Assembly: GCF_000760735.1 (NCBI RefSeq)
Contig: NZ_JMEX01000008.1
Span: forward strand, 1-64,000
From: Rhodococcoides fascians A44A
GTDB taxonomy: Bacteria > Actinomycetota > Actinomycetes > Mycobacteriales > Mycobacteriaceae
Direction: 5' to 3'
Length of the DNA: 64,000 nt
Part shown: piece after piece, positions 1-8,900 of the stretch
Layout: the number at the start of each line of letters is the position of its first letter
Numbering within the stretch: position 1 is the stretch's first letter
The notes under the pieces: model-generated
Told to the model about the DNA's origin: nothing
Seen by the model: only the letters and a program-made list of their open reading frames with translations
Databases searched by the model: none
Translations under genes and position numbers: made by a program

Positions 1-30
1 AAACATTCGGCACTGACATTCATCGACACA

Positions 31-51
31 CTGTTGAGTTCTCAAAGAACA
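31..51 (-). promoter_or_regulatory. rRNA operon leader, boxA-like antitermination element
   Basis: Read on the minus strand this is TGTTCTTTGAGAACTCAACAG followed by GTGTG, which matches the boxA-type leader that precedes 16S rRNA (and recurs in the 16S-23S spacer) in mycobacteria and rhodococci. It acts in the transcript by recruiting the Nus antitermination complex. The 16S gene itself would lie left of base 1 and is not visible, so a spacer copy cannot be fully excluded; a promoter-like sequence 60 bases upstream favours the leader. Confidence 0.75.
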
Positions 52-107
52 CGCACACACTCTCCACCCGCAGACTCACGCCTACCAGCATCAAGGGCAA
101 CTGTTCC

Positions 108-136
108 AGCCTATCCCAGCTTGGTCTCGGATGCAA
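108..136 (-). promoter_or_regulatory. Probable rRNA operon promoter
   Basis: On the minus strand TTGCAT (136-131) is followed after exactly 17 bases by TAGGCT (113-108), a good actinobacterial housekeeping sigma match. It points at the boxA leader at 51-31 and so would drive the rRNA operon beyond the left edge. Bases 137-276 upstream contain no gene I can support. Actinobacterial rRNA operons often have several promoters, and others may lie further upstream. The match is by eye. Confidence 0.5.
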
Positions 137-276
137 GCTCCGACTCTTGGGGGACAAACCAATCAAAAGCTACCGTACAACCTCGTTGTCTCCAACCTCT
201 CGGCTGGAGTCGGTGTCCGTGTCGCTCTGACTCGACAAAAGTTACGCGACGACTCGCCGAACTCCAAATCGCCTGG

Positions 277-1605
277 TCAGAGGCGTCGGCTAGTCCGAAG
301 CGCGTCCCGAGCGAACCGTCGAGCCCAGATCGGGGACTCCGCTCCCCCTCCTCCGAGATAGAACAACGGCCCGTGTGCACCGATCAGATCCAGAAATGCA
401 ACGGTCGGGTGCGCGATCTTCTGCGCTTCGAATGCGCCGTGGTCTCCGGTCACCCAGTCGAGTGCACCCGTGACTTCGACGATCATCGCGTCCCGTTGGG
501 CGGGTGAAGCCGAGGCGGCGAGCGCGATCAGGAAGAGCGTTCCGGCGTCCTGTTCATGAGGTTGCTTTCCGAGAGGCAGCCGAGCTGCGCAGTGGTGCCA
601 GAGCCCGACCGGGTCGTCGACCAATGCGGTGCCGACTCTGGTTCGAACGAGCTCCCCCTTGAACACGCGAACGAGACCCAGCGCCTTCGCGGCTTCCCTC
701 AGGTCCGTTGCTTGGTGGTGGTCGGCTTCGAAGAGACTGTCGCCTACCCAGCCGATTCCCCAGTCCAGCTCGTCGCGGACGGCTTCCACTACACGGGGCG
801 GCAATCTGCCGCCGGCCAGTGCGATGCCGGAGTCACCGACTTTCCGAAGCAGCCACATCATTTTCGCCATGGCGGTGTCAGCTACCGGCAGGTCGACGGA
901 ACTCTCGATGGTCAGCTCGCATCGAGGCAATAGTTCCAGCAAACGAGGCTTCGGGACGGCACCGCTTCGACTGAACAGCCTCGCAACCAGTGCCGATGCA
1001 GCTGCGCTTTCGGTCTCCGACGAGCGAACTTCTCTGGCTCCGCGCAGACGTGTGTTGATCTCGTCCACTGTCGGCGCCGAGGATCTGCCGGATACTGCAT
1101 CCGCGTCGGCCCCGTGGCCGGGGCAGATGTTCTCGGCGCCCACGCACGTCGGCCGTAGGTCGTCGATGTCCATGTCCACCGCCATGACCTGCACCGACAA
1201 GCCACGCGCTTCATCGAACCGGTAGTAAGCACGATCGCCGGGGCGGGCCAGTACCGCGTCCACGCGCACGTGATCGCCCGCCGCGTCGGTTCCGTCTCGT
1301 AAGCCAGCGGGAACGAACGTGTCCGACGCGGAGTCCAGCCGATAGTGCTCGTCGTGCCAGCCCATCGCGGCCTGGATCAGCGCATGCAGTTCAGGAAGTA
1401 ACAAGTCCGACCGAAGTCTCAAGCGTCGCCACACCGTCGGGACGTACGACAGAAGCTCGACGTGCAGCGTCAACTGCACGATCCCCGACGCCCCGTCGGC
1501 GGGTACGTCGCGTACGGCTCGTGCGAACTCGAGTTCCCGACGCGGCTCGGTCGGGAGGTCCGGCACCAGCGTCAGGTGCCGTGCGCGTCCGGTGCGATTC
1601 GGCAT
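277..1605 (-). CDS. Plasmid pRiA4b ORF-3-like domain protein
   Basis: A protein of about 442 residues whose N-terminal third resembles the plasmid pRiA4b ORF-3 family (PF07929). The segment LHVELLSYVPTVWRRLRL followed by a GWHDEHYRL motif is the family hallmark: these domains begin with a beta strand carrying the P-x-VWRR element and then a helix ending in G-W-x-x-xHL-like residues. No enzymatic role is established for the family; it is often found beside mobile elements, but none is visible here. The C-terminal two thirds is helical and unrecognised. ATG at 1605 is preferred; an in-frame GTG at 1647 would add 14 basic residues and cannot be excluded. It is transcribed away from the rRNA leader and stands alone, with the LpqN-like gene 69 bases upstream on the same strand. 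Confidence 0.7.
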   Translation of the reverse strand: MPNRTGRARHLTLVPDLPTEPRRELEFARAVRDVPADGASGIVQLTLHVELLSYVPTVWRRLRLRSDLLLPELHALIQAAMGWHDEHYRLDSASDTFVPAGLRDGTDAAGDHVRVDAVLARPGDRAYYRFDEARGLSVQVMAVDMDIDDLRPTCVGAENICPGHGADADAVSGRSSAPTVDEINTRLRGAREVRSSETESAAASALVARLFSRSGAVPKPRLLELLPRCELTIESSVDLPVADTAMAKMMWLLRKVGDSGIALAGGRLPPRVVEAVRDELDWGIGWVGDSLFEADHHQATDLREAAKALGLVRVFKGELVRTRVGTALVDDPVGLWHHCAARLPLGKQPHEQDAGTLFLIALAASASPAQRDAMIVEVTGALDWVTGDHGAFEAQKIAHPTVAFLDLIGAHGPLFYLGGGGAESPIWARRFARDALRTSRRL

Positions 1606-1674
1606 GTGTCCGACTGTAGTGAACTGTACGGTGACTGTGCGTCGCACCGATCGGGTCCGATCAGAACGGGTGAG

Positions 1675-2205
1675 CTATCCCAAATCGAACAGTCCGTCGT
1701 TGATCGCGGCGACGTCGAACGCGAGTTTCTCGGCTTGGCCGGCCAGGATGGTGACCGTCAACTGCACCAGATACTGCTCGTCGACACCGAGAACGGCGTA
1801 CCGCGTCGTGACGTTCAACTCCAGTTGCTCCGCAGTGAACGACCCAGCAAGGAACCGTGCCGGCCACGGTCCGAGGTCTTCGGCGCTTGCCGATGCCTCG
1901 GACCACCCCGGCATCAGTCGAGCATCGGTGAAGCTGCAGTCGAGTAACGGACCGGAATCGACCGCCGTGGAAAGCTTTCCGACAAGAAGCACGGCGTTCG
2001 GCGCGAATCCGTTCTCCACGAGCGAAGTCTCGACGAGCACGGCCGTCGCGCCGGGGAACTGCTCGGCAGGTGCCGCCTCCCACCCGGCCGGGGTGTGCGC
2101 CACCACCCCGAGGGCGGCCGCAGCGTCGCGCCCGATCGGCGTCACCTGAATGCCGTTCGACGAAAGATACTGGGCGACAGTCAAGTCACCGCTGCCGGAA
2201 GTCAT
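1675..2205 (-). CDS. LpqN/LpqT-like protein without signal peptide
   Basis: A 176-residue protein with the features of the mycobacterial LpqN/LpqT family (PF10738): an opening T-V-x-x-Y-L-x-x-N-G-I element, a P-x-GW motif in the first 40 residues, and a C-terminal pattern in which a Y-x-V-L-G segment is followed by a strand ending near LTVTILAGQ. Family members are usually lipoproteins, some linked to cell-envelope or trehalose-lipid processes. This copy has no signal peptide or lipobox and would be cytosolic. ATG at 2205 is supported by AGAAGGAG about 8 bases upstream. The ATG overlaps the stop codon of the Cof-type phosphatase gene by four bases (ATGA), so the two are probably translationally coupled. 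Function unknown. Confidence 0.7.
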   Translation of the reverse strand: MTSGSGDLTVAQYLSSNGIQVTPIGRDAAAALGVVAHTPAGWEAAPAEQFPGATAVLVETSLVENGFAPNAVLLVGKLSTAVDSGPLLDCSFTDARLMPGWSEASASAEDLGPWPARFLAGSFTAEQLELNVTTRYAVLGVDEQYLVQLTVTILAGQAEKLAFDVAAINDGLFDLG

Positions 2206-3044
2206 GAGGGGGCTCCTTCTGTCGAATGTCCTGCACGGTCTTCTGTCAGCTCTTCCAGGTACCGAGCCACCCCGTCGTCGTCGTTGGAGTGAAGGATTCT
2301 GTCCGCGATCTCTTTGATCTCCAGCATCGCGTTCTCGGTGGTCAGAGCGGTTCCTGCCCATTCGAGCATCGGAACGTCGTTGAACGCGTCACCGACGGCT
2401 GCGACGTCGGTCCGATCGATGCCCAACTCCTCGCACAACCGCGCCAGCGCGCTGGCCTTGGACACCCCTGTCGCCGACATCTCGATGTACGGTGCGCCGG
2501 AATGGGTCAGTTCGACGCCGTCGACCTCTGCGGCCAACACCGTTCGGTACAGCTCCACGCTGGGAACATCAGGGTGACGAGCAACGATCTTGACCGTCGG
2601 CTCGTCGGACAGAACCGTCGACCGGACATCCATCTCGTGGGGGTGCCGATGATGGTCGGCGAACACGCACAGAGCGGCGTATCCGCGCTCGGCGACGAAT
2701 CGAGTCGCACCGACCGTCGCGAAGACGACCCCCGGCACGACGTCACGGACCCTCTTCATCGCCGTCGCGACCGCAGTCGCGTCGATGGACGTCGTCCCGG
2801 AGATGACGGGCGTGCCGTCGGCGAGATCGAGAACAACAGCTCCGTTGGCGCCGATCGCCTTGCCCGTGAATCCGCAGGACTGGGCCAACTCGTGGATGGA
2901 GTGCCTGGCCCGGGCCGACGCCCAGACAACCTCGATCCCGGCGGCCCGGGCGGCGGCCATCGCCGCTGCAGTTCGTGCCGAAACAGAACGCTCCGAATTC
3001 AACAGAGTCCCGTCGAGGTCTGTGGCAAGCAAACGAACCGTCAC
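2202..3044 (-). CDS. Cof-type HAD-IIB family phosphatase
   Basis: A cytosolic phosphatase of the haloacid dehalogenase superfamily, subclass IIB, about 280 residues. Motif I is seen at the N terminus as ATDLDGTLL, where the first Asp would be the nucleophile and the second the acid/base. Motif IV appears near the C terminus as VGDAFNDVPML, the usual metal-binding loop. The region between fits the C2 cap typical of Cof proteins, which dephosphorylate small sugar phosphates or flavin precursors; the substrate cannot be read from sequence. The GTG at 3044 puts the DxD motif about 8 residues from the start, as is usual; a GTG at 3050 is an equal alternative. It is divergent from the aldo/keto reductase gene (about 80 bases between) and overlaps the next gene by four bases. 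Confidence 0.85.
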   Translation of the reverse strand: MTVRLLATDLDGTLLNSERSVSARTAAAMAAARAAGIEVVWASARARHSIHELAQSCGFTGKAIGANGAVVLDLADGTPVISGTTSIDATAVATAMKRVRDVVPGVVFATVGATRFVAERGYAALCVFADHHRHPHEMDVRSTVLSDEPTVKIVARHPDVPSVELYRTVLAAEVDGVELTHSGAPYIEMSATGVSKASALARLCEELGIDRTDVAAVGDAFNDVPMLEWAGTALTTENAMLEIKEIADRILHSNDDDGVARYLEELTEDRAGHSTEGAPS

Positions 3045-3123
3045 ACCCACGATGATGCCAGCGCTCGCACCGGCCACGGCAATGCGGGCATGGTGGACAG
3101 TGGACGGCGCTAGCCTTGAACGT

Positions 3124-3999
3124 GTGAGCACTCCGAACCTGACCCTCAATTCCGGAACCACGATCCCCCAGCTCGGCCTGGGAGTCTGGCAGGCAGCCGA
3201 CAGCGAGACCGAGCACGCTGTCCGGTACGCGCTCGACGAAGCCGGCTATCGCCACATCGACACCGCCGCGGCGTACGGCAACGAAGAAGCCGTCGGGCGA
3301 GGCATCTCGTCGGCCGACGTCGCGCGTGAAGACATCTTCGTCACCACCAAGCTGTGGAACGCCGATCAGGGTTACGAGCCCGCGTTGGCAGCCTTCGACA
3401 CCAGCCTGAGCAAACTCGGCCTCGATTACGTCGACCTCTATCTCATCCATTGGCCGCTGCAGAACGACGATCGACTGCTCCGAACCTGGGAGGCGCTCGA
3501 ACAGATCGCAGAATCCGGCAAGGCGAAAGCAGTCGGAGTGTGCAACTTCGAGCCTCGCCACCTACAGCTGCTGATCGACCGCGGCGGCCTGCTGCCCGCT
3601 GTCGATCAGGTCGAGTTACACCCCCATCTCACCCAGCAGGCGATAAAGGACACGGCCGCTCGGCACGGTATCGCTGTCGAGTCGTGGAGTCCGCTCGGTG
3701 GAACGAGCAACTCCGGGTGGGGCAAGGCATCCAAGCCCAACACCCTGCTCACCGACCCGGTCATCACGACCATCGGCGAGCGTCACGGTAAATCCGCAGC
3801 ACAGGTGTTGATTCGCTGGCACCTGCAGAACGGCCTGATCGTGATCCCCAAATCCGTTCACGACGAACGGATTTCACAGAACATCGATGTGTTCGACTTC
3901 GAGCTCACGCTTGAGGACCTCAGCGAGATTGCCACCTTGGACGACAACGCACGCGTCGGTGCCCACCCCGACGAGCTGAATCTCGGCGCGCCGGACTAG
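3124..3999 (+). CDS. Aldo/keto reductase
   Basis: A soluble NADPH-dependent reductase of 291 residues with the (beta/alpha)8 fold of the AKR5 type, related to 2,5-diketo-D-gluconate reductases. The full catalytic tetrad is visible: Asp46 and Tyr51 (DTAAAYGNE), Lys76 (TTKLWN) and His109 (LIHWP). A C-terminal IPKSVHDERI element forms the NADPH 2'-phosphate binding site. Substrate is probably an aldehyde or keto sugar, but the exact one is not readable. GTG at 3124 is chosen because it places the strand LNSGTTIPQLGLG at the usual N-terminal position. It is convergent with the metallophosphoesterase gene, overlapping its end by four bases with no hairpin between. Confidence 0.9.
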   Translation: MSTPNLTLNSGTTIPQLGLGVWQAADSETEHAVRYALDEAGYRHIDTAAAYGNEEAVGRGISSADVAREDIFVTTKLWNADQGYEPALAAFDTSLSKLGLDYVDLYLIHWPLQNDDRLLRTWEALEQIAESGKAKAVGVCNFEPRHLQLLIDRGGLLPAVDQVELHPHLTQQAIKDTAARHGIAVESWSPLGGTSNSGWGKASKPNTLLTDPVITTIGERHGKSAAQVLIRWHLQNGLIVIPKSVHDERISQNIDVFDFELTLEDLSEIATLDDNARVGAHPDELNLGAPD

Positions 4000-5189
4000 C
4001 CCGCAGTCCGAGCACGGAGAACCAGAACGGTGATCTCGCTCGGCGCGAACACCCGGAACGGCGGACCCCAGAAGCCCGTACCGGGCGAGGTGTAGAGCTG
4101 GGTCCGCTGACCGTGCGCACTGAGACCTCGCACGGTGGGCTGATCCAGCCGAACCAGGTACCGGAAAGGCCAGATCTGCCCACCGTGAGTGTGCCCGGAC
4201 ACCTGCAGATCCACTCCGCGCCTGACCGCGTCGTCGACTTGTTTGGGCTGGTGGGCGAGCAGGAAGACCGGCAACTGCGGGTCCGCCCCGTCCAAGGCCC
4301 GATCCAGATCCGCGCCGTGCCCGTCCGTCCCCGAGCCCGACGCCGTCCGATCGTCGACGCCCGCGATCACCAGAGCGCTGCTCCCGGAACCGATCTCGAT
4401 GCGGTCGTTGTGCAGCGCTGTCCACCCGAGCGATTCCATATGATCGAGCCAGGCCTGAGCCTCGCCGAAGTATTCGTGATTCCCCGTGACGTACACCCGC
4501 CCGTACCGAGCACGAACGTGCCGTAACGGTTCCACCTGATGCCGGCGCGCGGCGACCGACCCGTCGGCCAGATCACCGATGTGACACGCGACGTCGGCGT
4601 CGAGCTCATTGATTCTCTCCACCACCCTGGCCGACCATCCGGCGCGGTCGATCGGACCGTAGTGGGTGTCGGTGATCATCACCACTCGCAACCCGTCCAG
4701 GTCCGCGCCGAGTCGCTCGAGATGAACGTCCTTCTCGACGACGCGAGGCACCTTCATCGCCTCGTAGTGCCCCCACACCAGCAGCGCGACCACGACGACG
4801 ACCACCGCGCACGCGACGAGCCTGGAGCGGAACGGATCCTCGATCCCGGCGACAGCCAGCACCGCGCCGAGGAGATTGCCCAGAACACTCCACACGAACA
4901 GCACCCACACAGCGCCGAGCACCGTGTCGCCGACTCGCGCCGCACGGTCGTCCCCTCGCGCGTGCCCCAGGACCATCGCCGTGGGCAGAGTGATCCCAGC
5001 CAGAAGGATTCCGACACATCCCGCGACCGACACGGCCGCCGGCCAATCCGTACCCGCGAAGAACAGCGTCCACAACGGAACGCCGAAGAGCAGCACCACG
5101 ACCAACAGAACGACGGACGACACCGTCAACCGACGCACGAGCGGTGGCCGGTTCGGCGCCTCTACCGGCCGCCCGGTCCGATCACCCAC
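3996..5189 (-). CDS. Membrane-anchored metallophosphoesterase
   Basis: About 397 residues: four hydrophobic segments in the first 150 residues (roughly 20-45, 52-75, 92-118, 127-146), then a calcineurin-like phosphoesterase domain. All metal and catalytic motifs are present: MITDTHYG, IGDLADG, TGNHEYFG, LAHQPK and SGHTHGGQIWPF. The architecture matches the YkuE/YaeI-like family, whose characterised members cleave phosphodiester or pyrophosphate bonds of lipid-linked substrates at the membrane; the substrate here is unknown. GTG at 5189 is preferred because it overlaps the upstream NAD(P)H-binding gene by only 8 bases; an ATG at 5294 would overlap it by more than 100. Convergent with the aldo/keto reductase gene. 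Confidence 0.85.
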   Translation of the reverse strand: MGDRTGRPVEAPNRPPLVRRLTVSSVVLLVVVLLFGVPLWTLFFAGTDWPAAVSVAGCVGILLAGITLPTAMVLGHARGDDRAARVGDTVLGAVWVLFVWSVLGNLLGAVLAVAGIEDPFRSRLVACAVVVVVVALLVWGHYEAMKVPRVVEKDVHLERLGADLDGLRVVMITDTHYGPIDRAGWSARVVERINELDADVACHIGDLADGSVAARRHQVEPLRHVRARYGRVYVTGNHEYFGEAQAWLDHMESLGWTALHNDRIEIGSGSSALVIAGVDDRTASGSGTDGHGADLDRALDGADPQLPVFLLAHQPKQVDDAVRRGVDLQVSGHTHGGQIWPFRYLVRLDQPTVRGLSAHGQRTQLYTSPGTGFWGPPFRVFAPSEITVLVLRARTAG

Positions 5190-5832
5190 GCAACGCGTCG
5201 GCGATGGGGGTGTCACCGTTGTCGAACTCGATGAAACGGCCGACGGTGGACTCGTCGTCCAATGCCGCTGCGATCGCTGCTGCGACGTCGTCACGGGTCA
5301 CGGACGCCCCCGTCGCACCGGCGTCACGCGTCGTGATGGAACCGGTACCTGGTTCCAGAGTCAGGGCACTCGGACCGAGAATGGTCCACTCGAGCGACGT
5401 CGTTCGCAGATATTCGTCGGCTGCGGCTTTGGCGTCCGCATACGCGTGGAAAGATTTGTCCGGATCCACGCCGTGGTCCGGCCCCGCACCGAAGTACGAC
5501 ACCATGACGTATCGCGACACACCCGCGCGGCCCGACGCGTCCATCGATCGAATGGCTGCATCGCGATCCACGGCGTAGGTGCGCTTCGGGTCTCCGCCGC
5601 CCGCGCCTGCCGACCAGACGACTGCGTCGAAACCGTCGATCAGCGCAGCGATCTTCTCGACGTCGAGAGTCTCGATATCGGCGACGACCGGAGTGGCACC
5701 GGCATTCGCGACGTCGTTCACGTGTTCCGGATTACGGATGATCGCTCCGACCTCGTGCCCCCGTGCGACGAGCAACGGCGCCAGACGTAGTGCGATCTTG
5801 CCGTGGCCTCCGAAGATGGCAACTCTGGACAT
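5182..5832 (-). CDS. NAD(P)H-binding, atypical SDR/NmrA-like protein
   Basis: A 216-residue Rossmann-fold protein. The N terminus MSRVAIFGGHGKIAL carries the GxxGxxG-type dinucleotide motif near residues 8-13. Later elements (VVADIET; YVMVSYFGA) match the SDR_a5/NmrA-like group that includes YwnB- and YhfK-like proteins, often redox sensors or epimerase relatives without an intact YxxxK site. No reaction can be assigned. The start at 5832 is supported by GGGAG about 6 bases upstream. It is first of a pair with the metallophosphoesterase, which it overlaps by 8 bases. Confidence 0.85.
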   Translation of the reverse strand: MSRVAIFGGHGKIALRLAPLLVARGHEVGAIIRNPEHVNDVANAGATPVVADIETLDVEKIAALIDGFDAVVWSAGAGGGDPKRTYAVDRDAAIRSMDASGRAGVSRYVMVSYFGAGPDHGVDPDKSFHAYADAKAAADEYLRTTSLEWTILGPSALTLEPGTGSITTRDAGATGASVTRDDVAAAIAAALDDESTVGRFIEFDNGDTPIADALRG

Positions 5833-5903
5833 GAACACTCCCTCGAATGGAAACAGGTCGTGTTCCACGCTAACGCACGGCCACGGACGCGCCGGTCCTG
5901 CCG

Positions 5904-8900
5904 CTACGACCGTCGTCGACCGTGAAATCCGTTGATCGGCAGTTCCACGTCGACGATGCCGTCGTCCTCGGAACTCGCGCGGACATCCGCGGGGGAACTT
6001 GCGCGGACATCCGCGGGGGAACTCGCGCGGACATCCGCGGGCATCGTCCAGACCTCGGTGACGGCTTCCGCCGGCACGTCCACGTCCTCGTCCTCCCGCG
6101 ATCGCCCGAGCCACCCGTTCCACGACGAATTCTCGTCCGCCGGCCGTGGAGCCCGACCGGGCAACGCCACCTCGGTGACGATGTCCTCCTTGCGCGGTTC
6201 GAGGTCCAACGGTGTCCACTCCATCGTCCGGATCGGGTCCGGGTCGGCGCGCACCGAATCGGGTTCGATACCACCGGCGGCGAGCGTCGACCACAGGGTG
6301 CTCATGGCGGCCTCGGGGTCGAGGTAGTACTCCGACTCGCGCACTCGCCAGAACGTCCAGCCGCACCGTTTCAGTTCCTGTTCGCGCTGGAGGTCTGCCC
6401 GTAGCCGCTCCGGACTGTCCAGGACCGTGTCACCGTCGCACTCGACCGCCAGCCGCGAGGCCTGCCCGGTGACGACAAGATCTATCCGACGGTTGTTCAC
6501 CTCGACTCCCGGAGTCACGTGGTAACCCCGATCGCGAAGTTCCACGAAGATTCGCTGCTCGAACAACGACGCGAAATCTGTGTGGCGTGATTCAGCGTCC
6601 ACTCCGAGCGGCATCGGAACAACCGATGCAGGCGACACCGACGTCATGTACCCGAGCAAACTGTTACGCAGGTCCGCGCGCTTGAGCCGGTCCACGGTGA
6701 CCGAATGGAACAGCCACAGTTGGTCCTGCGCACGCGACGCCGCGACGTTGAACCGACGCTTGTACTGATTTGCCGTCAACGCGACGAACGGCTGGCTCGG
6801 CGAGACGACCATGGACAGGAACACGACACTGCGCTCGTCTCCCTGGAAGTCCGGGGGCGTGCCGACACGGAGTCGGCGATCCTCCCACTGGTCGATGCCG
6901 ATACGTTTGATGAGCTCGTTGCGAATTTCGTCGACCTGCGAACTCCCCTGCAGTACAACGACTCCGAATGTCTTGCCGTGGTACAAGGGATCGGCGAGAC
7001 ACTTCACGATCTGGCCGACGATGGCCAACGCTTCCACGCGATTGACCAGCGTCGCGCCCTTGCCGACGACGGTGGCATCCGGCACGTACGTGTGCCGCAA
7101 CGGTGGAAGCCTGTCCGCCCCGAACTGCCGCACCGGGACGAGTGGGGAATCACCGTAGAACTGCTGACTGGACCAGTTGATGATCTCCGGCATCGACCTG
7201 AAGTGCTCCCGCAGCCTGACGACCTGGCCGAATCTCGTCCGGAGCATCGAGAACAGACTCGATCGCGGCGTCAGAGTTGCGCGAACGTGTTCCGGCAGAT
7301 CGGGAAGATAGACGTCCAACCTGGTGAAGACGTCCTCCAGGGTCCCGGTCTGCGGAACATCCGCCGGCGCGCACTGACGGTCGTCACCGACGACGATGAC
7401 GCGCGGAGCCAGGTACAGCAGGAACAGGCTGCTGATGTCCGCCTGACTGGCCTCGTCGACGATGACAACGTCGAAGCTGTCCGCGACCGGCGGCACCGAC
7501 GCGAGGACCTGTTGCAGAGGCATGACCCACGCCGGCACGGCACTCTGTGCGTCGCGCATGGCCGATCGAGCCGCACTTCGATAGGTCTCCGCGTACTTTC
7601 CCGCACCCGAGCCGATCGCGGAAATGTGCTCCCGATAGGTCTGCAGGGCACGAACTTCCACGGCCGTCATCCGTTCGAGGCAGTCACGCCACGCCATGGC
7701 CGCACCGAGCTTGGCGGTGAGAAAGGACAGGTCCGCCTCGGCCGCGTTCAGCTCGGCGTCGAGACGGTGTTCGAGGCCCGAGTCGTGTTGTTCGGACACC
7801 CACTCACGCGCCCGGCGCCACGCCCACGCCTTGGACATCTGCCAACTCAGCTCGTCCCATTCAGGGTCGGCCGCAGTCTCCACGACGAGCTCGTGCAACG
7901 CTGGTGCGGTCGCGATAAGCCTCGCGGACAACGCATCCTGTTCGAGTTGATCCTTCTGCTCGGCGCAGGCGAGAAGGTAGGAATCGCACGCGGCGGCAAC
8001 CGCGTCGGCGTCGGCCGAGCTGATCGCGGCGACCAGCGCGTTACCCTCCGGAGACGGACCACTGTCGATCTGGACCGCAACGCCGTACAGCACCCGCTCC
8101 AACTCGGCGCGAGCGACGTCCGCATCGATACGAGTCGCGATGGCACCGGCGGACCCCGCGAACTTCTGCGCGTCGTCGAGGGTTCGGATCCACGGGGCAG
8201 ACGGAGACACTGCATACAAACGCTCGACCAGGGCGTCACGTGCATGGAGAACACCCGACACGCGAACGAGCTTGCTGGCGACGAGTTGCAGATCGTTGAC
8301 CTGTCGTGACCGGGATCCGTCCGTGGACACCTCGATTCCCAAGTCGGCCAACAGGACCGACGCGGTACGAACGATGTCGAGAGCACGGACATGCTCGGCC
8401 ACGAGACGCACGGCCGCGGCCGAGGCAGCAGCCGTCCCGTCCACCTCCGCCACGATGCCCAGCTGCTCGACGGCCTTCTGCTGCTCGCTCTTGCGGAATC
8501 TCCCCTTCCATTCCAAGCCCGATTCCAGTGCCACGGCGAAGGATTCGAGAGCTTGGAACGCAGCGTTCGACGTCAGCGAACTGCGCACGTCGTGCGCGCC
8601 GACGAAACGGTCCGACTGCGCCGCGACGTCGACCGTCGACACTGTTCCGCTGACTCTCGACCACAGATGAGCGGCTTCGCCGGACAGAACGGAATCGGTC
8701 AACTGCCGATACACGGCGTCGAGCTCCTGGACATCGCGGACACGAGCGTCGAGCTCCTCGCAGAGTCTGCGGATGTCGAACGCAGCCGCCGGATCGACCC
8801 CACCGAGGAATTCGACCAGCTGAGCGGATTGATCGGACGTCGTCGGTGCCGTCGCGCTCGCGCGCTCGCACAGGGCTCTCAGCTCGGCCGAGTTGGGCAG

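Noticed and set aside
5971..6041. Tandem repeat considered as a CRISPR array
   Set aside because: Units are contiguous with no spacers, lie in a coding frame, and no cas genes are present.
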